Shown: positions 1 to 8,270 of the stretch, piece after piece
Position numbering within the stretch: position 1 is the first letter of the stretch
Layout of the letters: every line of letters begins with the position of its first letter
DNA from: Shinella sp. XGS7
GTDB taxonomy: Bacteria; Pseudomonadota; Gammaproteobacteria; Burkholderiales; Burkholderiaceae_C
DNA: 64,000 nt
NCBI RefSeq assembly: GCF_020535565.1
Contig: NZ_CP084758.1
Coordinates: 1,639,501-1,703,500, forward strand
Direction: 5' to 3'
The notes under the pieces: model-generated
Told to the model about the DNA's origin: nothing
Databases searched by the model: none
The model's input: only the letters and a program-made list of their open reading frames with translations
Program-made: the position numbers and the translations under genes

Positions 1-1
1 G

Positions 2-589
2 GCTCGGATGCGCCTCGAACTGGCCGCTGAGTACATCAACGACGGAACCTCGCTCACTGAGGTGGTGAGGCCTGGCCGACTGATCATTGTGGACCTGCGG
101 GACGAATTCATCGAGAAGGACGAAGCCCTCGGACTGTTCGTCGTGCTCTTGCAGTTGTTCGCTGATGCGCGCATCGATGGGCGCAGCTTCAACAAGCTGG
201 TGGTGTTCGATGAGGCCCACAAATACATCGAGAGTCCCGACCTGGTTGCCGGGCTCATCGAAGTGGTCCGAGAGATGCGGCACAAAGGCGTCAGCATCAT
301 GGTCGCAAGCCAAGACCCACCATCTGTGCCTGTCAGCCTGATCGAGCTGTCCAGCCAGATCATCATGCACAAGTTCAACTCGCCTGCTTGGTTGAAGCAC
401 ATCCAGAAAGCCAACGCTGCACTCGGCAACCTGACGCCAGAGCGCATGGCCCTGCTGAAAGCCGGAGAGGCTTATGTGTGGTCAAGCAAGGCGACGGATG
501 AGTCGTTTTCCAAGGGAGCCGTCAAGCTTCGGTGCAGACCCAGGGTAACGCAGCACGGCGGGGCAACTCGGGTGGCCGTGAAGGACTAA
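2..589 (+). CDS. HerA/DUF87-like P-loop ATPase, C-terminal part (5' end outside window)
   Basis: The frame is open from base 2, so the gene starts upstream; about 195 residues are visible. A hydrophobic strand ending in acidic residues (LVVFDEAHKYI, about residues 62-72 counted from base 8) is a Walker B/DEAH-like motif. It is followed by a sensor-like segment (VSIMVASQDP) and a tail typical of HerA/FtsK-related ATPases that pump or translocate DNA. Walker A must lie upstream. GC and codon use are clearly lower than in the trp genes that follow, which suggests acquired DNA. Relatives occur in multi-gene defence loci; the ATP-binding subunit of a methylation-associated defence system (MAD8-like) is one possibility, but I cannot establish it from a fragment. 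The family call is fairly sure, the system is open. Confidence 0.6.
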   Translation, partial: ARMRLELAAEYINDGTSLTEVVRPGRLIIVDLRDEFIEKDEALGLFVVLLQLFADARIDGRSFNKLVVFDEAHKYIESPDLVAGLIEVVREMRHKGVSIMVASQDPPSVPVSLIELSSQIIMHKFNSPAWLKHIQKANAALGNLTPERMALLKAGEAYVWSSKATDESFSKGAVKLRCRPRVTQHGGATRVAVKD

Positions 590-657
590 GAATCTTCGCA
601 ATTGGTCATAGAGCGAGAAAGTCCAGCAAGAACGCCTCTGGTGGACGCTCTCTTTTC

Positions 658-730
658 GAACTCTATTTTTTTGGGGCGCGACAATGAAGGCAAAGTTTTT
701 GAACTCCATTTTCAATTTGTGAACTCTATT
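658..730. repeat. Three short direct repeats GAACTCYATT at the island/core boundary
   Basis: GAACTCTATT occurs at 658-667 and 721-730 and GAACTCCATT at 701-710, all within T-rich sequence. They lie between the ATPase stop codon and the phosphatase coding region, where low-GC DNA gives way to high-GC core DNA. They could be a regulatory array, a recombination scar or chance. Just upstream (609-655) an imperfect hairpin followed by CTTTT may terminate the ATPase transcript. Confidence 0.4.
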
Positions 731-1399
731 CATTCACACCAACTTCCGCCCCAGGCCTTTCTGGTTGATCTGGACGGCACCCTGGTCGACACCCTGGGCG
801 ATTTCGTGGCCGTGCTCAATGCCGTGCTGGCCGAGCTGGCCCTGCCGGCGGTGAGCCGCGACTTCGTCGAGCACACCGTGGGCCGCGGCAGCGAGCACCT
901 GATCCGCAGCACCCTGGCGGCGGTGGGCGGCGCGCCGGCGCTCTACGAGCCGGCCTGGGCCCGCTATCAGCATCACTACGAGCGGCTCAACGGCCAGCAT
1001 TCCGATCTGTTTCCCGGGACGCTGGAGGGCCTGGAGCGCCTGCGCGCGCGCGGCCTGCCCATGGCCTGCCTGACCAACAAGCCGGCCGCCTTCGCCCGCG
1101 AGCTGCTGGCGCGCAAGGGCCTGGCGGGCTATTTCGACAAGGTCTTCGGCGGTGACGACTTCGAGCGCAAGAAGCCCGACCCGCTGCCCCTGCTCAAGAC
1201 CTGCGAGGCCCTGGGCACACCGCCCGCGGCCAGCTGGATGATCGGCGACAGCAGCAATGACGCCCAGGCCGCCCACGCCGCGGGCTGCCCGGTGGTGCTG
1301 CTACGCCATGGCTACAACCACGGCGAGCCCATCGATGCGGTGCCGGCCCTGCAGCACCTGGACCGGCTGGACCAGATTCAGTTGCCCGACCCGGCCTGA
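719..1399 (+). CDS. gph: Phosphoglycolate phosphatase (HAD superfamily)
   Basis: This 226-residue protein would dephosphorylate 2-phosphoglycolate, a by-product of DNA repair and oxygenase activity. HAD motif I is DLDGTLVDT near residue 20 (nucleophile and acid/base Asp). Motif II is the Thr in CLTNK, motif III the Lys in KKPDP, and motif IV is GDSSND. I chose the GTG at 719 because it gives a family-typical length; the frame stays open to 602, but those extra 39 residues look non-coding. No clear Shine-Dalgarno precedes it, so the native 5' end may have been altered at the island junction. In many Burkholderiales rpe-gph precedes trpE; rpe is absent here and foreign-looking DNA stands in its place. 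The 3' end overlaps the convergent neighbour by 22 bases. Confidence 0.85.
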   Translation: MNSIHSHQLPPQAFLVDLDGTLVDTLGDFVAVLNAVLAELALPAVSRDFVEHTVGRGSEHLIRSTLAAVGGAPALYEPAWARYQHHYERLNGQHSDLFPGTLEGLERLRARGLPMACLTNKPAAFARELLARKGLAGYFDKVFGGDDFERKKPDPLPLLKTCEALGTPPAASWMIGDSSNDAQAAHAAGCPVVLLRHGYNHGEPIDAVPALQHLDRLDQIQLPDPA

Positions 1400-1992
1400 C
1401 GGCCGCTGCTGCGCTGCACGCCCAGCAGGGCGTCCTTGAGCTGGTGATCGGCGGGCGACTTGCCCAGCCAGATCTTGAGCAGCACATTGAAGAACTCGGG
1501 CTCCTTGATCGGGTCGCCCGGGACGCGGGCGCCGTTCACGAAGACCACGGCACCGGTGCCCGGCAGCCAGTCCACGCTGAAGTTCTCGCCGCTGGCCAGC
1601 TTCTTCTTGCTGGCAAAGATATCGGCGATGCGCAGCACGCCGGAGATGGAGCGACCGAACTCCTCGCGGGTGGAGTTCTCCTCCATGCCCTTGGTGAAGA
1701 GCTTGCCCAGCTCGCTGCCATCGATATCGCGCAGCATCTGGATGTGCAGGCGCTTGGGGCCGCCATTGCCCAGCACCGCGTCGGGCGTGCCGGCCTTGGC
1801 CGTGAGGTACAGGCCCGCGGTATAGACCTTGAACACCGCCTTGTAGCGGATGCCCGCGCCATTGAGCTGCAGCTTCTGGCCGCCCACCTCGGCCTGGGGC
1901 TCGTATTTGACGCCGGCCACTTCCACCGGCTGGGCCCCGGCCGCGCCGCACAGCGCGGCGCTCAGCAGCAGGGCTGCAAAGCGTGTCTTCAT
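1378..1992 (-). CDS. Chalcone isomerase-like domain protein, secreted
   Basis: A 204-residue protein with an N-terminal signal peptide (MKTRFAALLLSAALCGAAGAQ, cleavage after GAAGA). It has the bacterial chalcone-isomerase-like fold signature: 'YKAVFKVYTAGLYL' near residue 50 and 'LHIQMLRDIDGSELGKLFTKGMEEN' near residue 85. Members of this family bind fatty acids or have unknown roles in the periplasm; true chalcone isomerase activity is not expected. Start 1992 is preferred over 2007 because GGAG lies about 10 bases upstream of it. It is convergent with gph and divergent from the trp leader. Confidence 0.75.
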   Translation of the reverse strand: MKTRFAALLLSAALCGAAGAQPVEVAGVKYEPQAEVGGQKLQLNGAGIRYKAVFKVYTAGLYLTAKAGTPDAVLGNGGPKRLHIQMLRDIDGSELGKLFTKGMEENSTREEFGRSISGVLRIADIFASKKKLASGENFSVDWLPGTGAVVFVNGARVPGDPIKEPEFFNVLLKIWLGKSPADHQLKDALLGVQRSSGRQAGSGN

Positions 1993-2126
1993 CTTGTTTG
2001 TCTCCATCCGTCCCGCCCGTCCAGCGGGCAGGCGCGAGTATGGCGCGAAGCGCACGGCCCTGTCCGTGGCGGGCGTCACACGCGGCCCCGGGGGCTTCCC
2101 GCATGGGGCCGCGCCCACCTGCCTGC

Positions 2127-2132
2127 TACACT
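2127..2132 (+). promoter_or_regulatory. Candidate -10 box for the trp leader transcript
   Basis: TACACT preceded by TGC gives an extended -10 element; no convincing -35 is present. The first ATG downstream (2143) is only 10 bases away, so the transcript could begin at or next to the leader peptide start codon, leaving no room for a Shine-Dalgarno. Confidence 0.4.
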
Positions 2133-2142
2133 CGGCCGCATC

Positions 2143-2226
2143 ATGTTCATCACGCGCAAGCACATCAAGGGGTCGAACGACCGGGGAGCCTGGCCCTGGC
2201 GTCGCTCGAACGACTTCGCCATCTGA
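2143..2226 (+). CDS. trpL: Candidate trp operon leader peptide (27 aa, Trp-Pro-Trp)
   Basis: A 27-codon frame ends 199 bases before trpE and contains two Trp codons around one Pro (residues 17-19, GAWPWRR). Trp is rare, so paired Trp codons in a short peptide just upstream of trpE is the classical layout of ribosome-mediated attenuation. Leaderless trpL genes are known in Sinorhizobium. The flanking DNA has repeated TCGAACGAC (2171 and 2206 regions) and potential stems downstream. Start and stop are seen directly; the regulatory role is inferred. Chance occurrence in GC-rich DNA cannot be excluded. Confidence 0.5.
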   Translation: MFITRKHIKGSNDRGAWPWRRSNDFAI

Positions 2227-2305
2227 AGCCGCCTGACTGATGCTTGCCGCCCCGATGACCGCACGACGTGTCATCCGCGGGCCTCACAATCGAAATCCGC
2301 TCGAT

Positions 2306-2367
2306 AGCTCCCTCCCGGGGAGTTGGCCGCAGTCAAGCGACCTGAAGCCCTGGGCGCGCGCCTTTTT
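2306..2367 (+). terminator. Candidate attenuator region of the trp operon
   Basis: A hairpin can form at 2306-2324 (AGCTCCC paired with GGGAGTT). A short GC-rich self-complementary segment, GGCGCGCGCC at 2353-2362, is followed directly by five T (2363-2367). This lies between the leader peptide and trpE, where an attenuator would sit. The second stem is short, so this is a weak prediction. Confidence 0.35.
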
Positions 2368-2425
2368 CCTTATCCTGCTCCTTGCGTGAGCCGGCGTTGC
2401 GCCCCCGTATCCGAGGTTTGACGAC

Positions 2426-3910
2426 GTGATCACCGAACTGGAATTCCAGAGCCTGGCCGCCGACGGCTACAACCGCATCCCGCTGATCAGCGAGGCCTTT
2501 GCGGATCTCGAAACCCCTCTGTCCCTCTACCTCAAGCTCTGCGCCGGTGCCGGCCAGGGCCGCCACAGCTTTCTGCTGGAATCGGTGGTCGGGGGCGAGC
2601 GCTTCGGGCGCTATTCCTTCATCGGCCTGCCGGCCCGCACCGTGCTGAAGAGCGAGGGCTTCAAGACCGAGGTGCTGCGCGACGGCGCCGTGGTGGAGAC
2701 GCATGAGGGCAATCCGCTGGACTTCATCGAGGCCTATCAGAGCCGCTTCAAGGTGGCGCTGCGCCCCGGCATGCCGCGCTTCTGCGGCGGCCTGGCCGGC
2801 TACTTCGGCTACGACGCGGTGCGCTATATCGAGCCCAAGCTGGCTCGGACGCACAAGAGCGGCGGCCTGGCCACGCCGGACGTGATGCTGCTGCAGTGCG
2901 AGGAGCTGGCGGTCATCGACAACCTCTCCGGCCGCCTGTACCTCATCGTCTACGCCGACCCCACCCAGCCCGAGGCCTATTTCCGTGGCAAGAAGCGCCT
3001 GACCGAGCTGCGCGACAAGCTGGCCTACTCGGTCAGCGCGCCCCAGGTGAAGCGCGGCCAGTCGCATCCGGTGCAGCGCGAGTTCAAGCGTGAGGACTTC
3101 GAGGCCGCGGTGCTCAAGGCCAAGGACTACATCGCCGCCGGCGACTGCATGCAGATCGTCTTCGGCCAGCGCCTGGCCAAGCGCTATACCGAGTCGCCGC
3201 TGAGCCTCTACCGCGCGCTGCGCTCGCTGAATCCCAGCCCCTATATGTACTTCTATGACATGGGGGACTTCCAGATCGTCGGCGCCTCGCCCGAGATCTT
3301 GGTGCGCCACGAGCGCATTGCCGATGAGGAGCGCATCACCATCCGCCCCCTGGCCGGCACCCGCCCGCGCGGCGCCACGCCCGAGCTGGACCAGGCGCTG
3401 GAGAGCGAGCTCAAGGCCGACCCCAAGGAGCGCGCCGAGCATCTGATGCTGATCGACCTGGCCCGCAACGATGTGGGCCGCATTGCCGAGACCGGCTCGG
3501 TCAAGCTGACCGACGCCTTCGCGGTGGAGCGTTACTCGCATGTGATGCACATCGTCAGCAATGTCGAGGGCACCTTGAAGCAGGGGCAGAGCAATATGGA
3601 CGTGCTGCGCGCCACCTTCCCGGCCGGCACCCTCAGCGGCGCGCCCAAGATCCGGGCCATGCAGATCATCGACGAGCTGGAGCCCGTCAAGCGCGGCATC
3701 TATGGCGGCGCCTGCGGCTACCTGAGCTTTGCCGGCGATATGGATCTGGCCATCGCCATCCGCACCGGCATCGTGCAGGACCAGACGCTTTACGTCTCGG
3801 CCGCGGCCGGCATCGTGGCCGACTCGGTGCCCGAGCTGGAATGGAAGGAGACCGAGGCCAAGGCCCGTGCCTTGATCCGTGCTGCTGAACTGGTGGAAGA
3901 GGGGTTCTGA
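2426..3910 (+). CDS. trpE: Anthranilate synthase component I
   Basis: A 494-residue enzyme that converts chorismate to anthranilate with ammonia from TrpG, the first step of tryptophan synthesis. The N-terminal Trp feedback site is visible ([18 protein letters not shown], about residues 50-67). The chorismate-binding half carries '[11 protein letters not shown]' , '[11 protein letters not shown]', '[16 protein letters not shown]' and '[24 protein letters not shown]'. Start is GTG at 2426, which gives the usual N-terminus; no upstream in-frame alternative looks better. The stop is one base before the trpG start, so translation is probably coupled. The upstream leader suggests attenuation. Confidence 0.97.
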   Translation: MITELEFQSLAADGYNRIPLISEAFADLETPLSLYLKLCAGAGQGRHSFLLESVVGGERFGRYSFIGLPARTVLKSEGFKTEVLRDGAVVETHEGNPLDFIEAYQSRFKVALRPGMPRFCGGLAGYFGYDAVRYIEPKLARTHKSGGLATPDVMLLQCEELAVIDNLSGRLYLIVYADPTQPEAYFRGKKRLTELRDKLAYSVSAPQVKRGQSHPVQREFKREDFEAAVLKAKDYIAAGDCMQIVFGQRLAKRYTESPLSLYRALRSLNPSPYMYFYDMGDFQIVGASPEILVRHERIADEERITIRPLAGTRPRGATPELDQALESELKADPKERAEHLMLIDLARNDVGRIAETGSVKLTDAFAVERYSHVMHIVSNVEGTLKQGQSNMDVLRATFPAGTLSGAPKIRAMQIIDELEPVKRGIYGGACGYLSFAGDMDLAIAIRTGIVQDQTLYVSAAAGIVADSVPELEWKETEAKARALIRAAELVEEGF

Positions 3911-3911
3911 C

Positions 3912-4496
3912 ATGCTGCTGATGATCGACAACTACGACAGCTTCACCTTCAACCTGGTGCAGTACTTCGGCGAACTCGGCGCGGACGTCAAGGTCGTGCG
4001 CAATGACGAGATCACGGTGGAGGAGATCGGCGCGCTCAAGCCCGATCACCTGGTGTTCTCGCCCGGCCCCTGCACGCCGGCCGAGGCGGGCGTGTGCGTG
4101 GAGGCCATCCGCGCCTTCCAGGGCAAGCTGCCCATCCTGGGCGTGTGCCTGGGCCACCAGAGCATCGGTGCGGCGCTGGGCGGGAAGATCGTGCGCGCCA
4201 AGCACCAGATGCATGGCAAGGCCAGCACGATCAGCACCGACCAGAAGGGCGTGTTCAAGGCCTTGCCCAAGGACTTCAGCGTGATCCGCTACCACTCGCT
4301 GGTGATCGAGGAGGCCACGATGCCGGCGGTACTGGAGATCAGCGCCCGCAGCGAGGACGGCGAGATCATGGGCGTGCGCCACCGCGAGCTGGCCGGCACG
4401 GCCACGCCGCTGGAGGGCGTGCAGTTCCACCCGGAATCCATCCTCTCCGAGCATGGCCACGCCATGCTCAAGAACTTTCTGGAGCGCGTGCTATGA
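3912..4496 (+). CDS. trpG: Anthranilate synthase component II (glutamine amidotransferase)
   Basis: A 194-residue class I glutamine amidotransferase that supplies ammonia to TrpE. The catalytic Cys is in [10 protein letters not shown] (about residue 79), and the His/Glu pair is in VQFHPESI near residue 170. The N-terminus [19 protein letters not shown] is standard. In some organisms the same subunit also serves PabB, which is not visible here. The start follows trpE by one base, with a GGAAGAGGGG purine tract inside the end of trpE as ribosome site. Its TGA overlaps the next gene's ATG (ATGA). Confidence 0.97.
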   Translation: MLLMIDNYDSFTFNLVQYFGELGADVKVVRNDEITVEEIGALKPDHLVFSPGPCTPAEAGVCVEAIRAFQGKLPILGVCLGHQSIGAALGGKIVRAKHQMHGKASTISTDQKGVFKALPKDFSVIRYHSLVIEEATMPAVLEISARSEDGEIMGVRHRELAGTATPLEGVQFHPESILSEHGHAMLKNFLERVL

Positions 4497-5569
4497 GCCT
4501 GGTTGACCTGCGCAGCGACACCGTCACCCGGCCCACCGCGGCCATGCGCGAGGCCATGGCCCGCGCCGAGGTGGGCGACGATGTGTTCGGCGACGACCCC
4601 ACGGTGCAGGCCCTGCAGGCCCGCATGGCCGCGCTGAGCGGCAAGGAGGCGGCGCTCTTCATGCCCTCGGGCACGCAGAGCAATCTCTGCGCCATGCTGG
4701 CCCATTGCGAGCGCGGCGACGAGTACATCGTCGGCCAGCTGGCCCACACCTACCGCTACGAGGGCGGCGGTGCGGCCGTGCTGGGCAGCATCCAGCCCCA
4801 GCCGCTGAGCCAGGACGCGTGCGGCCGGATGGCCCTGGCCGATATCGCGGCCGCCATCAAGCCCGACGACCCGCATTTCGCGCGCAGCCGCCTGCTGTGT
4901 CTGGAGAACACCTGGAACGGCCAGGTCATGCCGCATGACTATCTGGCCGAGGCCACGGCCCTGGCGCGCCGCCACGGCCTGCGCTGCCATCTGGACGGGG
5001 CGCGGGTGTTCAACGCGGCGGTGGCCGACGCGGGCGAGGGCGGCGATGTGTTCGCCGCGCTGGCACGCATCACGGCCTATTTCGACAGCGTCTCGATCTG
5101 CTTCAGCAAGGGCCTGGGCGCCCCGGTGGGCTCCATGCTCTGCGGCTCGCGCGAGCTGATCGCGCGGGCCCTGCGGATTCGCAAGATGGTGGGCGGCGGC
5201 ATGCGCCAGGTGGGCCTGCTGGCGGCCGCGGCCGACCATGCGCTGGACCACCATGTGCAGCGTCTGCGCGAGGACCACGCCCTGGCCGCGAGCCTGGCCC
5301 AGGGCCTGGCCGGCATCGAGGGCCTGACGGTGCGTCCGGTTGACACCAACATCGTCTTCGTCGACGTGGCCGAGGGCCGCGGCCCCGACCTGCTGGCCCA
5401 TCTGAAGGCGCGCGGCATCCTGGCCACGGGCCTGATCGGCCTGCGCTTTGTCACCCATCTGGATGTGGATGCCGAGGGCATACGCCGCACCGTGGACGCC
5501 GTGCGCGAGTTCTTCGCTGCGCCGGCTGCGCCCGCGGCCGCAGCCGCCCGCCCGGCCGGCCCCTACTGA
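4493..5569 (+). CDS. ltaE: Low-specificity L-threonine aldolase, inside the trp operon
   Basis: A 358-residue PLP enzyme of the beta-eliminating lyase fold that splits L-threonine/L-allo-threonine into glycine and acetaldehyde. Features are the N-terminal [10 protein letters not shown], '[12 protein letters not shown]', 'FMPSGTQSN', 'LENTW', '[10 protein letters not shown]' (PLP-binding Asp) and the Schiff-base Lys in [14 protein letters not shown]. The C-terminus ends in an Ala/Pro-rich tail. It overlaps trpG by four bases, so it is translationally coupled. A threonine aldolase is not part of the usual trp operon; linking glycine/serine supply to tryptophan synthesis (TrpB needs serine) is an inference. 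Confidence 0.93.
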   Translation: MSLVDLRSDTVTRPTAAMREAMARAEVGDDVFGDDPTVQALQARMAALSGKEAALFMPSGTQSNLCAMLAHCERGDEYIVGQLAHTYRYEGGGAAVLGSIQPQPLSQDACGRMALADIAAAIKPDDPHFARSRLLCLENTWNGQVMPHDYLAEATALARRHGLRCHLDGARVFNAAVADAGEGGDVFAALARITAYFDSVSICFSKGLGAPVGSMLCGSRELIARALRIRKMVGGGMRQVGLLAAAADHALDHHVQRLREDHALAASLAQGLAGIEGLTVRPVDTNIVFVDVAEGRGPDLLAHLKARGILATGLIGLRFVTHLDVDAEGIRRTVDAVREFFAAPAAPAAAAARPAGPY

Positions 5570-5594
5570 TCGAATTTCGCTGGAGCTACACAGC

Positions 5595-6632
5595 ATGCCT
5601 ATCACCGACAACGAAGCCCTGACCCGCGTCATCGAGCACCGCGAGATCTTCCACGACGAGATGCTGGCCCTGATGCGCCGCATCATGGGCGGCGAGATGT
5701 CCCCCGTGATCGCCTCGGCCCTGCTGATCGGCCTGCGCGTCAAGAAGGAAACCATCGGCGAGATCACCGCCGCCGCCCAGGTCATGCGCGAGCTGGCCCA
5801 CAAGGTGCCGGTGGCACCTAGCCCGCATCTGGTCGACGTGGTCGGCACCGGCGGCGACGGCGCCCACACCTTCAATATCAGCACCTGCTCCATGTTCGTG
5901 GCCGCTGCGGGCGGCGCCCAGGTGGCCAAGCATGGCAACCGCAGCGTCTCCAGCAAGACCGGCAGCGCCGACGCGCTGGAAGCCCTGGGCGCCAACATCA
6001 TGCTGACGCCGGCCCAGGTGGCGCAGAGCATCCAGCAGACCGGCATCGGTTTCATGTTCGCGCCCAACCACCACCCGGCCATGAAGAACATTGCCCCGGT
6101 GCGCAAGGAGCTGGGCGTGCGCACCATCTTCAATATCCTGGGCCCGCTGACCAATCCGGCCGACGCCAAGAACATCCTGATGGGCGTGTTCCACCCGGAC
6201 CTGGTGGGCATCCAGGTGCGCGTGATGCAGCGCCTGGGCGCCGAGCATGCGGTGGTGGTCTACGGCAAGGACGGCATGGACGAGATCTCGCTGGGCGCCG
6301 CCACCCTGGTGGGCGAGCTGAAGAACGGCGAGGTGCGCGAGTACGAGATCCACCCCGAGGATTTCGGCCTGGCCATGGCCAGCAACCGCAGCCTCAAGGT
6401 CAGCGGACCGGAGGAGTCCCGGGTGATGCTGCTGGGCGCCCTGGCCAACGAGCCCGGCCCCGCGCGCGACATCGTGCTGCTGAACGCCGGCGCCACGCTC
6501 TACGCGGCCAATGTGGTGGACTCGATCGCGGCGGGTATCGACCGGGCACGCGAGGCCATTGCCAGCGGTGCCGCGCGTGCCAAGCTGGATCAGTTTGTGG
6601 CCGCCACGCAGGCGCTGGGCCGGGGAGCTTGA
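5595..6632 (+). CDS. trpD: Anthranilate phosphoribosyltransferase
   Basis: A 345-residue enzyme that joins anthranilate to PRPP. The PRPP-binding glycine loop is [18 protein letters not shown] (about residues 76-93), followed by [22 protein letters not shown]. The metal-binding 'DGMDEISLG' lies near residue 225. Start 5595 has a GGAG ten bases upstream and yields the family-typical N-terminus. It follows ltaE by 25 bases and its TGA overlaps the first possible ATG of trpC. Confidence 0.97.
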   Translation: MPITDNEALTRVIEHREIFHDEMLALMRRIMGGEMSPVIASALLIGLRVKKETIGEITAAAQVMRELAHKVPVAPSPHLVDVVGTGGDGAHTFNISTCSMFVAAAGGAQVAKHGNRSVSSKTGSADALEALGANIMLTPAQVAQSIQQTGIGFMFAPNHHPAMKNIAPVRKELGVRTIFNILGPLTNPADAKNILMGVFHPDLVGIQVRVMQRLGAEHAVVVYGKDGMDEISLGAATLVGELKNGEVREYEIHPEDFGLAMASNRSLKVSGPEESRVMLLGALANEPGPARDIVLLNAGATLYAANVVDSIAAGIDRAREAIASGAARAKLDQFVAATQALGRGA

Positions 6633-6634
6633 TG

Positions 6635-7426
6635 ATGGACGACATCCTGAAGCGCATCGTCGCGGTCAAGCACGAGGAGATGAAGGCGGCGCGTGCCCGC
6701 CGCTCGCTGGCCAGCCTGCGCGAGGAGGCCGAGGCCGACCGCGTCACGCGCGGCTTCGAGCGCGCGCTGCGCGCCAAGATCGCCGCGGGCCACAGCGGTG
6801 TGATCGCCGAGATCAAGAAGGCCAGCCCCAGCAAGGGCGTGATCCGCGCCGATTTCCGCCCGGCCGAGATCGCACAGAGCTATGAGCGTCACGGCGCGGC
6901 CTGCCTCTCGGTGCTGACCGACGAGCAGTTCTTCCAGGGCTCGGCCGACTATCTGCGCCAGGCCCGCGCGGCCGTGGCCCTGCCGGTGCTGCGCAAGGAC
7001 TTCATGGTCGACGAGTACCAGGTCTTCGAGGCGCGGGCCATGGGGGCCGACTGCATCCTGCTGATCGCCGCCTGCCTGGACGACGCGCAGATGGCCGATC
7101 TGGAGGCCTGTGCCCTGGGGCTGGGCCTGGACGTGCTGGTCGAGGTGCACGACGGCGCGGAGCTGGCGCGGGCCCTGCGCCTGAAGACGCCCCTGGTGGG
7201 CATCAACAACCGCAATCTGCGCACCTTCGAGGTCACGCTGGACACCACCCTGGGCCTGCTCAAGGACGTGCCGGCCGACCGTCTGCTGGTGACCGAGAGC
7301 GGCATCCTGGCCCCGGCCGATGTGCAACTCATGCGGGCCGCTCAGGTGCACGCCTTCCTGGTGGGCGAGGCCTTCATGCGCGCACCCGATCCGGGTCAGG
7401 CGCTTTCGGCCCTGTTCGCCTCGTGA
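6635..7426 (+). CDS. trpC: Indole-3-glycerol phosphate synthase
   Basis: A 263-residue TIM-barrel enzyme that closes the indole ring from carboxyphenylaminodeoxyribulose phosphate. Catalytic-site segments are '[13 protein letters not shown]' (Lys/Ser phosphate binding, about residue 55), '[11 protein letters not shown]' (catalytic Lys) and '[11 protein letters not shown]'; the barrel ends with 'VTESGI' and 'FLVGEAFMR'. ATGs occur at 6632 and 6635 and a TTG at 6629; 6635 is best spaced (7 bases) from GGGGAG at 6622-6627. It is monofunctional, not fused to TrpF. Confidence 0.95.
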   Translation: MDDILKRIVAVKHEEMKAARARRSLASLREEAEADRVTRGFERALRAKIAAGHSGVIAEIKKASPSKGVIRADFRPAEIAQSYERHGAACLSVLTDEQFFQGSADYLRQARAAVALPVLRKDFMVDEYQVFEARAMGADCILLIAACLDDAQMADLEACALGLGLDVLVEVHDGAELARALRLKTPLVGINNRNLRTFEVTLDTTLGLLKDVPADRLLVTESGILAPADVQLMRAAQVHAFLVGEAFMRAPDPGQALSALFAS

Positions 7427-8106
7427 GCGCGGGCTGGCAGGAGGTGGTCGAGGCCTGGCAGGCCTCGCCCGCGGGCCGGGGCCTGGAGGCCTTTGTGGCC
7501 CAGCGCCGCGCGGCCGGCGCCCAGATCTATCCGCCCGAGCCTTTCCGGGCGCTCACGCTCACGCCCCTGGACCAGGTGCGCGTGGTGATCCTGGGCCAGG
7601 ACCCGTATCACGGCCCCGGCCAGGCCGAGGGGCTGGCCTTCTCGGTGCCACCCACGCTCAAGAAGCTGCCGCCCAGCCTGCGCAATATCTTCAAGGAGCT
7701 GCAGCGGGATCTGGACCTGCCGCCGCCGGCCCACGGTCATCTGGGCGCCTGGGCGCGCCGCGGCGTGCTGCTGCTCAACACCTGCCTGACGGTGGAGGAC
7801 GGCGCGCCGGCCAGCCATGCCAAGAAGGGCTGGGAAGCGCTCAGCGACGCCCTGATCCTGCGCGCCGCGACCGATGCTGCGCCCAAGGCCTTTCTGCTCT
7901 GGGGCGCCCATGCCCAGGCCAAGGCCCAGCTGATCGAGGGTGCTGACACGGCGCGCCGCCATCTGGTGCTGCAGGCCAACCATCCATCGCCGCTCTCGGC
8001 CCTGCGGCCGCCCACGCCTTTCATCGGCTGCGGGCATTTCTCGCGCGCCGCGGCCTGGCTGGCCCAGCGTGGCCGGCCCATGGACTGGAGTCTGCAGGAT
8101 TCGTAG
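7423..8106 (+). CDS. ung: Uracil-DNA glycosylase, family 1
   Basis: A 227-residue repair enzyme that removes uracil from DNA. It has the water-activating motif [19 protein letters not shown] (Asp and His, about residue 52) and the C-terminal DNA-minor-groove motif HPSPLSA. The GTG start overlaps the trpC stop (GTGA), so it is probably cotranscribed and translationally coupled with tryptophan genes. The protein is slightly short at the N-terminus compared with E. coli Ung but all catalytic motifs are present. Confidence 0.95.
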   Translation: MSAGWQEVVEAWQASPAGRGLEAFVAQRRAAGAQIYPPEPFRALTLTPLDQVRVVILGQDPYHGPGQAEGLAFSVPPTLKKLPPSLRNIFKELQRDLDLPPPAHGHLGAWARRGVLLLNTCLTVEDGAPASHAKKGWEALSDALILRAATDAAPKAFLLWGAHAQAKAQLIEGADTARRHLVLQANHPSPLSALRPPTPFIGCGHFSRAAAWLAQRGRPMDWSLQDS

Positions 8107-8144
8107 AAACCCTGGCTGAGGGCTGAGGCGGGCGCTGGTGCCTT

Positions 8145-8268
8145 ATTGGTATTAACCCGCGAAATCGCCACCCAACTGCCGCCAAAGCGCCGAGCGGCGG
8201 CCGTTTCATCGAGATACCGGTGAATACCAATTGACGTCCAATCGTCTCTGGTACTAGACTGGTATTAA
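8145..8268 (+). promoter_or_regulatory. Promoter and repeated TGGTATT operator sites for the nag operon
   Basis: A good sigma70 promoter is visible: TTGACG at 8231-8236, 18-base spacer, TAGACT at 8255-8260. TGGTATTA occurs at 8147-8154 and 8260-8267, its reverse complement TGAATACCAA at 8221-8230, and the variant TGGTACTAGA at 8248-8257. Two copies overlap the -10 region and start site, the usual position for repression by the GntR regulator encoded in the operon. The operator assignment is inferred from repetition and position. Confidence 0.6.
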
Positions 8269-8270
8269 AT

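Noticed and set aside
2333-3931. Long open frame on the minus strand opposite trpE
   Set aside because: It is the antisense shadow of a GC-rich gene: composition of His/Gly/Ala/Leu, no known motif, and no ribosome site.
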